This document shows positions 1 to 13,100 of a stretch of 64,000 nt of DNA, one piece after another. The DNA is taken from positions 2,294,001 through 2,358,000 of the forward strand of contig WACJ01000521.1 in the NCBI GenBank assembly GCA_008973525.1, read 5' to 3'. This stretch comes from Stenopsyche tienmushanensis (taxonomy: Eukaryota > Arthropoda > Insecta > Trichoptera > Stenopsychidae). How positions within the stretch are numbered: position 1 is the stretch's first letter; every line of letters begins with the position of its first letter. The notes beneath the pieces were generated by a model. That model was not told the DNA's origin. It searched no databases and saw only the letters and a list, made by a program, of their open reading frames with translations. Both the position numbers and the translations under genes were made by a program.

Positions 1-1390
1 ATCATAGAAGTCACCCGAAACACCACCTGCAAAGCTCCCGCTCCTAATCTCATCCAAGCAGGTCAGCTCCAAATCGGGACCATGAAATTAATAATAACGC
101 GCCATTATTCTTTGCCGACGTCTCTATCTCATATTTGCGGAACGATTCGATTTAATGCCACTTTTTGCGATCATTATTCATTCACATGTAGCAACCGAGG
201 CTAATTGTCCACGACTCGAATTATCTAATCTCGACTTCATTAGGCGAATTCAATATCACTCATCCTCATGGACGGAGACACACCTAATGTATACACATGT
301 AATTTAGATAAATGCGACTACGTCACCGATAAATGTTAATGAAAGGCCAAAACGAAGTGCTAATAAATTAGCTCGACCCCCATTCTTTCATTATTCCAGC
401 AAATATTCGCGTAATCTTTGCTTCTTCGACGTTTTTGTGCTCTTATCTTACATGCCATTTTTCATCTCTGCCTTGCAGAGTGGACTGATAATGGTTGTGG
501 CGTGAAAATACGTGATTCAATCGGATCATAATCAGAACAGGCTTTCATGATATGTTGATTAACATTCAGAAAATGCGCTGTCAATTGGTGCAAAGAAAAA
601 ACGATATAAAAATAAGGGGCGCCAGATCAAGTGTTACCTACTTTGTTCCATTGTAGCTGACAATCAATGATAACAGCAAACTAATTGTGGATTAAACGTC
701 AATTTATAATATTCTTTGTGAACGTGAAAGCTCTTCATTTGTAGTATTTATCCCTTTGATATGTATGCACGCACATGATGCGTGTGCATTCGCGTGTTCG
801 GATCGGTTGTTGATATCTACACCATTAGAAATGCCACATGACGACTACCGGATGATAGTTCCTGAAGAATCGTAGCGGCATACGGCGGATTCAATGTTCC
901 TAAATATTTAAATCAAACATTCCTTTAAGCGGATGTGAAACTTCGAGAACAATCCAAAGAATAATAGAAGAGGTTAGATATAAAAGCGGCACAGTTGGAG
1001 CCAATTAAATCTTGGGATCCGACCACTCGTCTTGGCCGCGGGTGAACCGTGAATAATTTTTATTTTGGTAGAATAATAAAGATTTGGGGACCTGTGCCCT
1101 CGGACTACGTAACAAGACGAAAAACATCAAACAGCGACTGGCTGGATTGGGGGTTCAATAATAAATCGAAGCCAATTCCTGCGCTGCCGTATGGTCTGTC
1201 CTGGGTTGCCCCGGACTAGCCACACAAAGAGTGTCTTCCGTTGATCCTTTAGCCCCACGAGAAACGCTATGCGCAGAGCATCCAGGTGCCCACCCTTTTC
1301 TGCAGGAAAGACAAGCTTCAGACCATGTACACTCGAAGGTGCGATTTAGGAGGAAGGACAAAGGTTAAGCTAAACTTCAAAGGAATACTA
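1..1390. other. Intergenic DNA, no gene recognised
   Basis: I see no exon with convincing family similarity on either strand. The stretch is AT-rich up to about 1000 and becomes GC-richer from about 1080, leading into the dispersed repeat that starts near 1390. The short open frames at 1155-1361 and 1286-1492 lie in or beside repeat sequence and resemble no known protein. An N-terminal exon of the transporter at 7845 could lie here or further upstream, but I did not find one. Confidence 0.5.
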
Positions 1391-1800
1391 CCGGGGGTTC
1401 ACTGCCACCATGAGCCCAACCTCAGTTTGAAGAGGGCTGCAGCAGAGGCTACCCCTTCCCCATGGTACTTGTATCGGTTGGGTCGTTCTTAGTGCCTAGC
1501 CTCGGAGACGAGTCGCTGTTCGAACAGCCTAAAACCGATCTACCCTGTTTGCCTAGGCCGTTGAGGATAGTGGTGAGGCTTTGACATAGTCTCCACTAAC
1601 TACTGTAATCGGCTGATCCACACACTCCTTTATGGGTATGCAGCACAGGGTGACCTGCACACCCAACTCATGTTAGCTGGGCTACCCTAGCAGCGTTTGA
1701 TGAGCAAATCGACGAGGTTACTTTCGCACACCTCTACTCCACATCATTACCCCCTTGTCCATGAGCATAGGGTTGGCTCCCCTCCCCTCTGGGGATCCCA
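1390..1800. repeat. GC-richer dispersed repeat, copy 1
   Basis: This block matches 33590-34035 in the same orientation over several well-conserved stretches. Shared pieces include TGCCACCAT followed by CCCAACCTC or a variant, the run CCTGTAATCGGC or CTACTGTAATCGGC, CACACCCAACT followed by TTAGCTGGG, and AGCGTTTGATGAGCAAA, all in the same order and at similar spacing. The two copies are divergent and contain different insertions. The base composition is clearly richer in GC than the surrounding DNA. No domain is recognisable in any frame. It may be the end or untranslated region of a retroelement, but the class is not determined. Confidence 0.75.
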
Positions 1801-4800
1801 AATGTATTCCCATGTTACTAAAATTAAGTCACACATATCGACTTGTATTTTGTCTGTATTTTTACGAGAATAATCTTACGTTAAAAAGTTGGTCCACAAT
1901 GGATGCAAATAGCATTATGTAAAAACTGCTGAAAATCTTAAAGCTCAAACGGTAGCTTAAACTACCCGAGCTTGAAGTCAAAAATGGCTCGTTAGGCCGA
2001 ACTTCCAAAAGTTGAGTTGAGTTTTACAAACACTAATTGGTATTATAAATTATCCTTTGTATTATTACTTGACGGCATACATCCGTGCAGCATCCGATCT
2101 TACGGCACGTAGTTCGGTATTCCGTACACGTGAGCAATGTCATATTCATCAACCCCATTTATTTGAACCACTTTCGCCACCTTCCTCGTATTCAAATAAG
2201 CGGAAGCCTCGTTTTATTCCAATGCGGCCTTAGAATAATGGTCCTGAAGCGTCCAAGTATGGAACAATATAAATGCAAATGACCGTTTCAAACGGAACGC
2301 CTTATCGGTTCGTATTAACACTTTACCGATATTGCCTCAAACTTTGCCTTCCATCGTTGAAACTTTCTCAGATGTGATTTATTATTTTTGAGAATATCTT
2401 AAAATGTACACAGAAGCTTGTTGTTTTAAGCGTAAGAAATGTTTGGCGCAGCTACTATACAAAATTAACTACTATTTGTATATATTAGCTTAGCCTAGTT
2501 CTTTCCGATGTATATATTTTATCCACCCAAAAAAATAACGCTTTAAGGAATCGCTTCTTAAACATCCCGACAAAAATGTAGCATCAACAATTAAATCTCT
2601 GGATGGAAAATAAAATGTTTGCGATCAAAATGCTCCCCGTTCCCCCTTTTAATTCGACGCTTTTTTGCGGCAGACTCGAAAACTTAACCCGGAAACATTT
2701 CCGGGAGGAAACGGAAGGCACATTTTGCATGGGGGTGGAGAAGTATAACGAGAGCGCCATTAACTAAATAATACTGAAAATTTATAGGTTTACATAAAAG
2801 CATGCCGAAATATTTGCCTTTGTATAAATGCTACATTTTATTGTGGGGGGGTTCGCGGACACGCTTAGCGAACACGCCTAAATTCAATTTCGAACCGCTA
2901 CCACTTTCATGTGGACCGATTGAATAACCACTTTTAATATTATTATAGCCTCCATAAATAATTTAATATTATAATACATGTTCTTGGCGTGTAATAAAAC
3001 TTATAACCCCCTCCCCCTTCCTGACGATTGATGCCTTGAGAGTGCGAGTCGGATGAGAATACGCGTGTCTTTCTGCCGTCTTCGGGTTGATCTTGACTGT
3101 GATTGAGGAACAGGTTCATAAACGACACCGGAGTCTCGTAGCAATAGTCATTTTTGACTGGAAATTTGTAAATTATAAATGACATTTTAATTTAATATAT
3201 GTACTTCCAAAATACTCACTTGGTTATAGTTTGATATTGTTATATTAACCTTTCCCTACCGGTGATGTATTTACTACACCTCGGCTCTAATAATGGGAAT
3301 ATCGATATGAAATATAATAGATACGGGCTTCAGAATTTTTGTATTCCTCCGTAATATAATTACGAATCACATCAAAGTATTTCAGTATATAAGTATTCAT
3401 CTGCAGCGACGGAAATAAATAATTTGTCGGGAAATCGGGAATTTTGCGAGTTTTAGTCCGTGTCTCAGCATAAAGGAATTTTATCAGTCACATTGATAGC
3501 GTTTCATGAAAATAGGGACTCACGCAGTCATCAACTCGAACTAGCATTTAAATATCTGATATTAGGACGCTATCGCAACGATATATCATCGTCGGTACTT
3601 TCTGCACTTGTTGCCAATGACGATATATAGTCGTCTGGCACTAAAAGAGTTATATTAATTCAATGTATTCTGCAATATGTCATTTAATAGAGACGCTATC
3701 AATTTACAATTACTCACCACATGAGTGTGTAATTTTTCCAAAGGTAAATTTCAAATTTTTAGATAATTTTCTAGTAAAATTTCCTTCCACGTTACACGGC
3801 AATTTCACTATTTTTTACAATAAAATGGAGAATTATTTTTTAAATCCAATTATTTCCCAATAAAATCAATCTGATCTTCGATTCGTTACCCACACGATGA
3901 CCTTTTCGTGTCTTCTTTTTTTTTTTTTTAGCCACTCACTGTTTTTATTAGATATTAGATTGTTTAAATTTAACTGACAATCACGTTTTTGTTAATATTG
4001 ATTTTAAACTCTGAAACATGATTTCTAAGACCTGTTTGATGAATTGAGATAAATTCTAGAAATGCGATGTCCACAATCGCTACTATGGGCGTATACCTTC
4101 TTTGCGGATTTGCCAATGACGATTCTCAGCCTTCTTTAAATCAACTGCCTACAGAATATGGAGACAGTTGATCTGAACAAAAACTTGCAGGAAAAAATGT
4201 GCATTAATATGCAAACGGCGTGTAGACTAGATAATTGATACGATCGTTCCAGGGAGCGTCAAATTAAATGCGAAAGAAACTCATTATTTAACTGTTGACA
4301 TCAAGTAGTCGGACAAAGTGATTCATCATATTGACCCTCAGGCTCTCATAAATTCTGACACCCAACATATACGTTTTAACTCTTTAAATGATATCATTTT
4401 TAAGCTACTTTTGCATTTTTTTCATAAATCACCAACAACCGCAATTCGCCCGCAAACACCAGCACACCTAATAAACTCGTTAAGCCGCACACAGAGGCCA
4501 TTATATATTTTTTTCAGTGCATTTCTTCTAAAATTTTACGATGTAAAAATTATGATAAGTATCTAATATCTTGTTATTATGGACCGAAATCTATGTCCGC
4601 AATATTGCGATAACACCTAAACGATTGGTCTCGTAAATGGATCGAATTGTCGATCGTAAATCCAATTAAAATGCACGACGCCCACAGCTCGAAAAAAGGT
4701 TGCTCCAGCATCCAAGAACTGTTGGAGATCAAACTGACGATTAGGAAGTCTCTTGCGATGGTCTAATGGACGCTCGGTCCAGTTAGTAGAAAACGTGATT

Positions 4801-5123
4801 TACAAGAACGACCGTGTGCAGACGCTAACGATCCGATGACCACTAAAAATAATGATTCGGGTTGTGCGATAGGCTTTCAAAATACTGTGAGAAAAATTCG
4901 TGTCGTCCGTTTTGGATGTCTTCTAAATTGTGGTATTGCCCGTTTCCGTCATTGCGACCTGACAATTCAATTTGGTCCATTACGGTCATCTGATAACCGA
5001 TGAAGGTATTTGGGCCTCGATCGCAGCATAACATTATCAAACATTTAACCCTCTGCCGTCTTTAAGAGAAAAAAAAACCAAGCAATTCCCTAAATGTGTA
5101 CAATATTTTTATAATCTAAGAAC
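1801..5123. other. Intergenic DNA with a few hairpin-like repeats
   Basis: No coding exon is supported. The DNA is AT-rich with a poly-T run near 3920. Around 3570-3655 a hairpin-like repeat carries GATATATCATCGTC facing GACGATATATAGTC. Near 3247 a TTAACC-started fragment (TTAACCTTTCCCTACCGG) resembles the ends of the TTAA-flanked palindromes listed elsewhere. The short open frames at 2943-3185, 4318-4566 and 4843-5040 show no family similarity and are treated as chance. Confidence 0.4.
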
Positions 5124-6673
5124 TACAGGGTATTTTGCACATGGACCGACAAAAGATTTTTGGGGGTTAGGGAGCCTCTGTAAATTAATTATTTTGCACG
5201 TCCCTGGACAAAGAAATCCAGTGGTGTCAGATCTGGTGACCGTGTGAGCCAAGGAATAGGGCTGCCAAATAATTCATTTACACGACAGAGGTGCCCACAA
5301 AAGAAAAAAAAGATCTTTCCATATTCAATTAGATATTGCCTATATCAAATCGAAAATAATAAGTTTAAAATAAATCAGTGGTAATTAAGTTGGTCCCTAC
5401 CGCCCACCAATGAACGTTCAAGCTTACCTGATGGATAGTAGCGGGTTTTTCATGTTATTAGATCTATGAAAGATGATGTAACTCCAGAGGAGACATAATT
5501 TCGACAGTGGTGGATATGAGAACCAATGGCAAAATAAAAATGAATACGTGGAGAACGAATATGTGGAAAATGATATTCACTTTATTGATACCTTTCCCTC
5601 CTTCATATTTTGTAGAATGTAGAATTTAGACCTCAATACTGTTAATCATATTATGATCCAACAGAGAAACCGTCTGAATGTTTCCCAAAGAGGAGGTCTT
5701 CGTTTATTCCTTACGAAAATAGAACCGGTGGGCGTATAGAAAATTTCAAGGTGACGACCAAAACATAAAACGATGCTTTGTTTCCCAATTATGGCAATTT
5801 TCTACACAATTTCCCTATTCAAATGAAGCCTTACATGATAACTCAATGCTGTTGAATAGAACCATTGACTTGTTAATATATCGAAGCAATACGTTGATAT
5901 ATTGGGAATATTGTTATTATTCAATATTTTTTGTGCTAAACAATTTTTTTTTTTTTTTGACAGGGTTATTTTATATGTATACTATAAATACTATTTTACT
6001 ATAGAAGCACAGATCTCCACGCCTATATTTTACCTAAAAATGTGTAACATGTGAAAATGAACGAAAATTTTGAAATCCTGAAAACCAATTTAATTCAAGA
6101 TATTATTCCCTGGTATAAGATTCATGATCATTGCAAAATTATCCAAAATGTTTGGAATTCTATAAACCATTGGTTTATGAAATTCTTTTGCACGTCCCTA
6201 GACAATGAAATCCAGTGGTGTCAGGTCTGGTGACAGTGTGAGCCACCGAATACGGCACGTCCTCAGGCAAAGATATCTAGTGGTGTTAGGTCTGAAGACC
6301 ACGTGATCCAGGGAATAGGGTACTCCCCCAGACAAAGAAATCCAATGGTGTCAGGTCTAAATACCGTACGAGCCACGGAATAGCTCGTTCGCACGTTTTT
6401 TGTAACTGTGGAAGCTCAGAACCAATTTTCTTTGAACTATTTGCATAAAATAATGATTTATTTAGATTTAAAATATATTGCAAAATACAAAAACAGTTAT
6501 AGTGTGCTATTACGACCACAGATTAAAAATTTGTGACGATTTAAAGGTGAAATTTCGGGTATTTTTTCAAGACGTTGAAAAATATTCTATTTCGACAACC
6601 CGTGTGAAACGCAGCAAAAGACCCCCTTAACCCCCAAACAAATTTTGTCGGTCCGTGTGCGAAACACCTTGTA
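5124..6673. mobile_element. Inverted-repeat DNA transposon relic with tandem transposase-tail fragments
   Basis: The left end reads TACAGGGTATTTTGCACATG and continues through GACCGACAAAAG to a GGGGGTTAGGG stretch. The right end, read in reverse complement, is TACAAGGTGTTTCGCACACG, continuing GACCGACAAAATTTG to GGGGGTTAAGG. The terminal inverted repeats are therefore about 50 bp. Inside, on the minus strand, a module of about 60-70 bp occurs once near 5197-5267 and about three times in a row at 6190-6395. Its best-preserved frame encodes LDLTPLDFFVWG, the pattern (SPDLTPLDFFLWG) seen near the C-terminal catalytic region of a common insect DDE transposase family. No intact transposase remains. 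A related copy with the same layout lies at 41328-41935. Confidence 0.75.
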
Positions 6674-6733
6674 TATACATATATATAATAAAATATTTAT
6701 GTTCTTATTTTTAAAAGTACGTTGTCCCTAATA

Positions 6734-7404
6734 TTAGGTTATCCCGAAAGAAATCCATTTTTTTTTTCAACTTAATATTGTTTTTAATATTTTTTTAACA
6801 CAAATATTATCAAACTACTCTCATCTTTCTTGCAAGATTTATATGCCCTTCCTATAGAAACTAGAAGGTTTCGACTGAAAAAATGCAATATCAAATGATT
6901 TTTGACTTTATCTAGGTTTTATTTTTTGTCTTTTAATGTATGCTTTAAAGAACGAAATAAATTGTAATCAGAAATGTAGGAAATATGGAAGAAATATTGC
7001 TGATGAACCATACAAGAAAAAATAACAAAGATGTTTCTTTTATCCGGGCACAATCTCTCTCTCACACACAAGAGAGAGAGATCTGGCTGCAGGAGGGACG
7101 ACTTCCCGCAGCCAAGGCTAACCGACCACTCTCTCGACTCCCGCCTCCTGCGCGTCACTACCCAATCGGCAACAGTGCACGCGCAAGAAGTGATCCGTAG
7201 GTATGCAGATGCAATGTCATCGTAGGGCCACAAGAGATGGCGCTGTTGAAATAACACATTGCACCTAAAAAGAGACGGAATATTATCTATATATTTATTA
7301 ATCTGCTCAGATTAACAGCGCTACTACGTGGGGATGGTAAATCGCCCACGCTACAAACTCAAACAAGTGTGCGAAAATAATGGATTTCTTTCCGAGAGAC
7401 CTAA
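6734..7404. mobile_element. Mariner-like inverted-repeat element (non-autonomous)
   Basis: The left end begins TTAGGTTATCCCGAAAGAAA and continues TCCATT; the right end in reverse complement begins TTAGGTCTCTCGGAAAGAAA and continues TCCATT. Both ends are flanked by TA, the expected mariner/Tc1 target duplication. The interior holds no recognisable transposase. It carries a GC-richer block at about 7050-7200 with CT/CA and GA runs, parts of which (CTTCCCGCA followed by AAGGCTA) recur near 32965-32990. The same terminal sequence recurs at the right end of the relic at 39547-40211. Confidence 0.75.
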
Positions 7405-7844
7405 TATTATAATATTAAACACTTTCCATTTAGGGATCATTGTATTCATTTATTATCGTTGCTATTCTTGCCGTTTTAACAACCTGCTCTTGTGAGCAAA
7501 TTTAGTTTATTTTTTCTTCCAAAGGAAGCAATTTATTTTAATGATACTAATTCACTTGTACATTCAACATAACAATAAATTAAACAAATAAATATTGGCA
7601 ATTTGGCCACATTAAATTTGACGTTAGTGTACCAATTTTCGTCATCCAGTCGCACATTAATCTTTATTATATCCGGGCACTTTTGAATAATTTTATTAAT
7701 TACTGGATGAATGCTGCATTTAGTCAGTTGTATTTTTTTTTAATTTTACTTTCAAAACAAGATGTATTTTTAATGTCTTTTTGATCATGTTAATACTTAC
7801 ATTATTATTTAAAACATTTTCTAATACATCATTGTTGATTCCAG
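7405..7844. other. AT-rich DNA before the first visible transporter exon
   Basis: No exon is recognised. The stretch ends in a splice acceptor (TTGATTCCAG at 7835-7844), so at least its right part is intron of the transporter gene. The missing upstream exon or exons are not seen nearby. Confidence 0.5.
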
Positions 7845-10141
7845 GATGGCTTGGCGCTCTATCGACGGCTGTTGCGTTGTTCATATCTCCTATAACGGTG
7901 GCATGTTGTCTCAGAAAATCAACCAGAGTGACTGCGGTTATGGGCGGTCTAGTAGCTGCCCTCGGCTGTCTATTTACTTCCTTTGCTTCACAATTTCATC
8001 AACTTTTCTTCAGTTATGGTGAGAATCTGAATAAATATATTCAAATTTATAATATAATAACAATTCCACTATTAAATATGTATACAAATTTATGTTGCGA
8101 TAGGCGCTGTCGTCGGAGTCGGAGTCGGATTAGCTCGCGACTGTGCCACTTTAATGGTTGCTCAGTATTTCAAAAGACGGAGAGAATTAGTCGAAGTGTT
8201 CGTGGTATCGGGGAGCGGCTTGGGAATCGCCGTAATGAGTGCGTTCATCAAAGGCGCTATTGCGTAAGTTTCATAACCAAAATCTTAAATCGATTATAAA
8301 ATACGCATAATATTAAATGTATTGTTTCACAAATATAGCGCAAAGGGATGGAGATTGGGTCTGCAAGCCGTCACGGGGGTGGTATTTCTTACGTTCATCC
8401 TGGGAACTTTCTATCGGTCCGCTTCACTTTATCATCCGCAGAGGAGGGCAATCCTGCATCTGAAGAATCAAAACAAGATCAAAAGGAAAATCAAAGATAA
8501 AACCAAAGTCGACGAGAGCCCGCCGTTCTTTGATTTTTCCACGCTCAAATCAAAAACTGTGCGAATACTTTTACTATCGACGGGAATTTCAGCATTCGGG
8601 ATAAACACGCCTATATTCTATCTGGCGCATCAAGCTGAAAAAGATAGTAAGACACTATTAAATTGATTAATTATTAAATTATACAAAATATAAACTAATT
8701 AATTTTATTTCAAGATCTAGGTGAAGCTGTAGTCTTACTTCAAGTATATTTAGGACTCGCATGGACCACGGGATGTGCAGCTTTCGGGCTTTTGATCGTC
8801 AAATCTTCACCAGATTCAAAAATAAACCGCCAATATCTATGCCAAATTGCAATTTTTATTTGTGGACTCTCAATACTTGCATTTACAACCGTGAAAGCCG
8901 ATTACTATGCATATGTAGCATTTGCTTGGGTCTATGGTACGTATCTAACGTAATACCGAGGATAATCCATCAAAATAAACATCAAGAGAATAATATTAAT
9001 TTAAATGATTTTTATATTTTAAGGAATATTCTGCGGTGGTTATCATTATACACTTAAAATGTATACGTACGAACGAGTGCGTTCCAGAAATTTTGCGCGG
9101 ACATGGGGATTTGTACAATGCTCTCAAGCGATTCCTATTGCTATCGGAGTGCCCATATCTGGTAAAATAAAAAATTTCTATTCAATATATTCCATAAGTC
9201 GCCATATAATTATAAAGAGCCACATTCTTTCAGGTTATATAAACGTCGGAATCGGAGGCAAAGCCGGCTATTATTTCAGCTCGACTTGTATTATCGTGGG
9301 AAGTTTAGCACTCTTCTTCATTGATCTTCACAAGCGAAACATATCTAGACACAAACACTCTAGGTGAATTTAATAATATACATAAAAATATATACGTGTA
9401 TTTAAACGAAGATATTTACCGTCTTCTACCGAATAAATATTCATTGGTATATTTTTAAACATATTTGTGTTGATGTTCATAGAAGTAATGGCAGTCAAGT
9501 GCTTTGTGAATCTCGTAGATGCCCACAACGACATCCATCTTTTACCAGAGAACCAGATCGGGAGCCGTCGTTGCCGGCGAATGCCGCCGCCGCTGCCATA
9601 GGTAATAAACATCCTGCAATATCAAGCGAGATATTTTATATTTTATATATTTTATAAAATGCAATTAATCAACGTTATATTTATAGTTCTCGGGACGGAT
9701 ATTGGAATTGCCACTGGCGCAGAAACGCACTCCGCACCCGAAATGAAACCGGAGCTCACTTGTATCTCCGAGGAAGGCTTGGCAGATATGGATTTACCTG
9801 ACAATTTGCTCGACGATTTAGACTACATAGGTGATTGTATCACGAGCTGCAATAAAGTGGAAAATTATTTGATGTTGAGCGAATACGAAAACAATCTAAT
9901 CGCCGAGATGCCCATGATTTTGGACCGCAAGGGGAGAAAATGGTCTATTGCGCGAGGAGGAGGGCGCACAGTGGGCATCGGAGGAGTCACGTTAGCGGCG
10001 GATCAACCCAGCGAAATCGACGACGGTATCGCGCAGATACCCCCTCTGAACAACTTCAACAGGATTCCGAAATGGAGACTGACTCCACAGCACGCCGCAA
10101 ACAGTAGACTCATAACGGTCATCGACGAAGCATCAGTATAA
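7845..10141 (+). CDS. Monocarboxylate-transporter-like MFS protein, 3' eight exons
   Basis: Exons are 7845-8018, 8104-8263, 8339-8646, 8715-8936, 9024-9161, 9234-9363, 9483-9601 and 9687-10141 (stop TAA). All junctions have AG/GT borders and keep one frame, giving about 567 residues. The first exon starts GWLGALSTAVAL and covers early membrane segments. Later parts match the SLC16 layout: GAVVGVGVGLARDCATLMVA, then YFKRRRELVEVFVVSGSGLG, a charged Lys-rich central loop (KNQNKIKRKIKDKTK), then a second membrane half with FCGGYHYTLKMYTYERVR. The last two exons encode an acidic cytoplasmic tail. The short exon 9483-9601 is needed to keep phase into that tail and encodes SLPANAAAAAI near its end. 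Family members move monocarboxylates or related metabolites, some with protons, across the plasma membrane; the substrate cannot be inferred here. The N-terminal exon with the start codon and first membrane helix is missing from what I can see. Confidence 0.88.
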
Positions 10142-13100
10142 TTTTTTTAATTAGTTTAAGAATTATAATGATGCTGTGATTTAACATATTTAAATGTTTT
10201 TCATGTTTGTATCTATTTTTCTCATTCTAGTCTGTATACTGTTATATTTGTTAATTTGTAAAAGACCTTTATAGTTTTTTTTTACGTTCAATAATCATAA
10301 TTAGAAGAATGGTTGATAATATATTTTATACAAAATCATATTTTTATTAGAAAAGAATGAAATGTATCGATTTAACGTAAATTTAAATATTACATTAAAA
10401 TATTCATAAAAGGGCCATCCAAATGTGATACCTAAATGTAATGTTTCCTCGATTTGATACGACAATTTGCTTATCAATGAATCCATCTATCCATCATGTA
10501 AACGCATTGTCCATGATTGAAATTGTGCTACCGTCTATTGCAACAAAATGGCTTAAGTAATTTGAAAAGTCGTCACATGTAAACATTATACAGTGCATCG
10601 CATTCGGATGACCCTTTATATTATACGGTACATACAAATATTATTTAACTAAGCATCTTCGGATCAGTTATCATACTTAGTTGAATTGTAAATTATATTA
10701 ACAAACAAATTTATAGATTTACTCTTCAACAGATAATATAGCTTCGATCCTAACAATGGTAATTATTTATCGTACACTCGTATATCTGGAAAAAATGTGG
10801 TATTACAATACATTAACAAATAATCTCGATCTATCGGTTTTACCCGTAGATCACTAATCATTACTCCCACAGATTACACAATCAGAACAAATTAGAACAC
10901 CCCCAAGGTGTAGAGAAAATTGGACGCATTACATTTTGAATGCACCCCATTTATGTATGAATATAAGGGCCATTTTGGGATCGTTCGGAATTCGGTAAAT
11001 TATTAATGAAGCATAATAATCTACATAAAATGATTCAACCGTGCATTTATACGATTAATCTTCTGCCCTCCATTAGACTGGATAACCGAGAACATGCTAA
11101 ACAAAAAATAAAACATACAAGTGTTCCTAAGTAGCGTAATATAAAGTATATTTTTAGTAATAGTTATTGTGCATGTATGAAAATAAGAATTTTTTTAGGC
11201 TGGAGAAATGTTATTTTCACATATACTTTTTCATAAAACTATTATCTAGCATAATAATCAACGTAACGATTTCTAAAATCGTAACGTTGATTTTTAAATC
11301 TTTGAATTAGTCTACTAAATAAATGTTTTGATATAAATTGCCAAATATTAGTTATTTTACATTTTCAAATATAACTACAATACGATAGTTAAACCTAAAA
11401 TATGCATCATTAACAAACATAATATGAAATAAGAGCTCTTTCGCGATGGGCGACTCATATACGAATCTTTTAATTTCTTAAGCTTGACAACGGAAGACTT
11501 AATAGATTTTTTATAATCTTAAAAGAGTGAATTAAAAGACATTAATATGAGTCTCCCAACACGAAAGAGTTAACATAAATATCTTGGAAAAATTGCGTTA
11601 CTAAAAGTTTTTGTACTCCAATTTGCACTTCTAAAATCTATTAAAAGTATTAAAATTGCAAGATTATTTGTGAAATAATCTAGATTATAATAAAACACAT
11701 ATACAAAATATTTATGTAATAATGCAGGATTATTCTTTAAATATAGATTTGCAAATGTGAAAACTCAATAAACCGTTCAAACCATACGACTAAGACTGAA
11801 TTGCTTATTGAGATACGAAAAACTTTTAAATAGGAATATGTTTTAAGTCAATTTTTTGAAACGCATTAGTAAAATAAAACAAATATAAATGTACATGTAT
11901 AATTTATAAACAGTTGTAACATTGAATAAAATTATTTATATCGTAGTTTTTATAAAAAAAACATAGACGTTAGAAAATTCTGTGATTTAAATTCATATTT
12001 ATTTTGTTATTGTCCCAAAATACATTATGTTTAATAATAATATTAATAATAAATTATTTGAGCAATTAAATTTGCTAGTTAAGAAATATTTGTGAGCTAA
12101 AAAGGTATTGTTTCGTTAATATGCTAAAAGTTTGATTGTACGCGTATTGACGATATTAAACGAGTAGATATTTTTTTTGTTCAAAAATCATACTTAAAAT
12201 CTGTCGATGAATCGCATTGAAGCCGTGCAATATTAGATTGTATCAAAACTATATCGACGAGGAATCTTAGTACATTTTTTAAAATATCGTTTATGATAGA
12301 TGAACAAATTTCGATATTAAAAATTAGCGGATTAAACCATCACAATGAAAGTTTTGCTATTTTCCTTTTTCTAATTTTGATAATTTTATATTAAATTGAA
12401 ATAATATGAAATAAATCATCACCAATAATAAACGCATTTTCTTTCCCTGCAAGACATTTCTACAAATACAGAGATTAAGTGAAACTATAGATGAATTTAA
12501 CAGCCTTGGATGAAGCATAACAATTATTATAGAGCGTCAACGGCTGTGCTTTTGTGGCAATAGTTGGATTAAATAAATATCAGTATTTTTTATTAATGAA
12601 GAAATCTAATTAATAACAAAATCAATTAAAAACACACCTTCAAACATAAAAATATCCATACTATTTATAATATAGGTCATATACAATTTAAATGACAAAA
12701 TGTAGATAAGAACTGATATAAATGTGTAAGTATGTTTATCAAAATTTGTACAAAATTTATAAAACAAAGTATTACTTTTGTATGGAAAATAATAACATTT
12801 GAATGAATGAATTATCATTATTTAAATAATTAAATTCTTATCAATACACTTTTTAAAACAAATAAAAACAATGAAGTTTTAAGTTTGATCAAAGCAAAAA
12901 AATATCGAACCGCTTCAGTGTTGTCATGCATGAATTAAACGTCATTTTATTCACACGACGGAAATATATATTTTTAATATAATAATTATTAATATTAGTT
13001 TTAAAATTGTCATAATTTAAACTTTTATATTGCAATTATTATTTTTTTATTTCTCTAAATAAAATATTGAATATATTGAATTGAAAAAATTCAAATTTGT

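Noticed and set aside
6919..7257. 112-codon minus-strand frame
   Set aside because: Lies inside the mariner-like element and its GC-richer insert, with low-complexity CT/GA runs and no family similarity; two plus-strand frames overlap it.
9059..9233. Continuous 102-codon frame joining two transporter exons
   Set aside because: The middle part (9162-9233) has intron composition and consensus splice sites at both ends; family conservation resumes only in the two exons.
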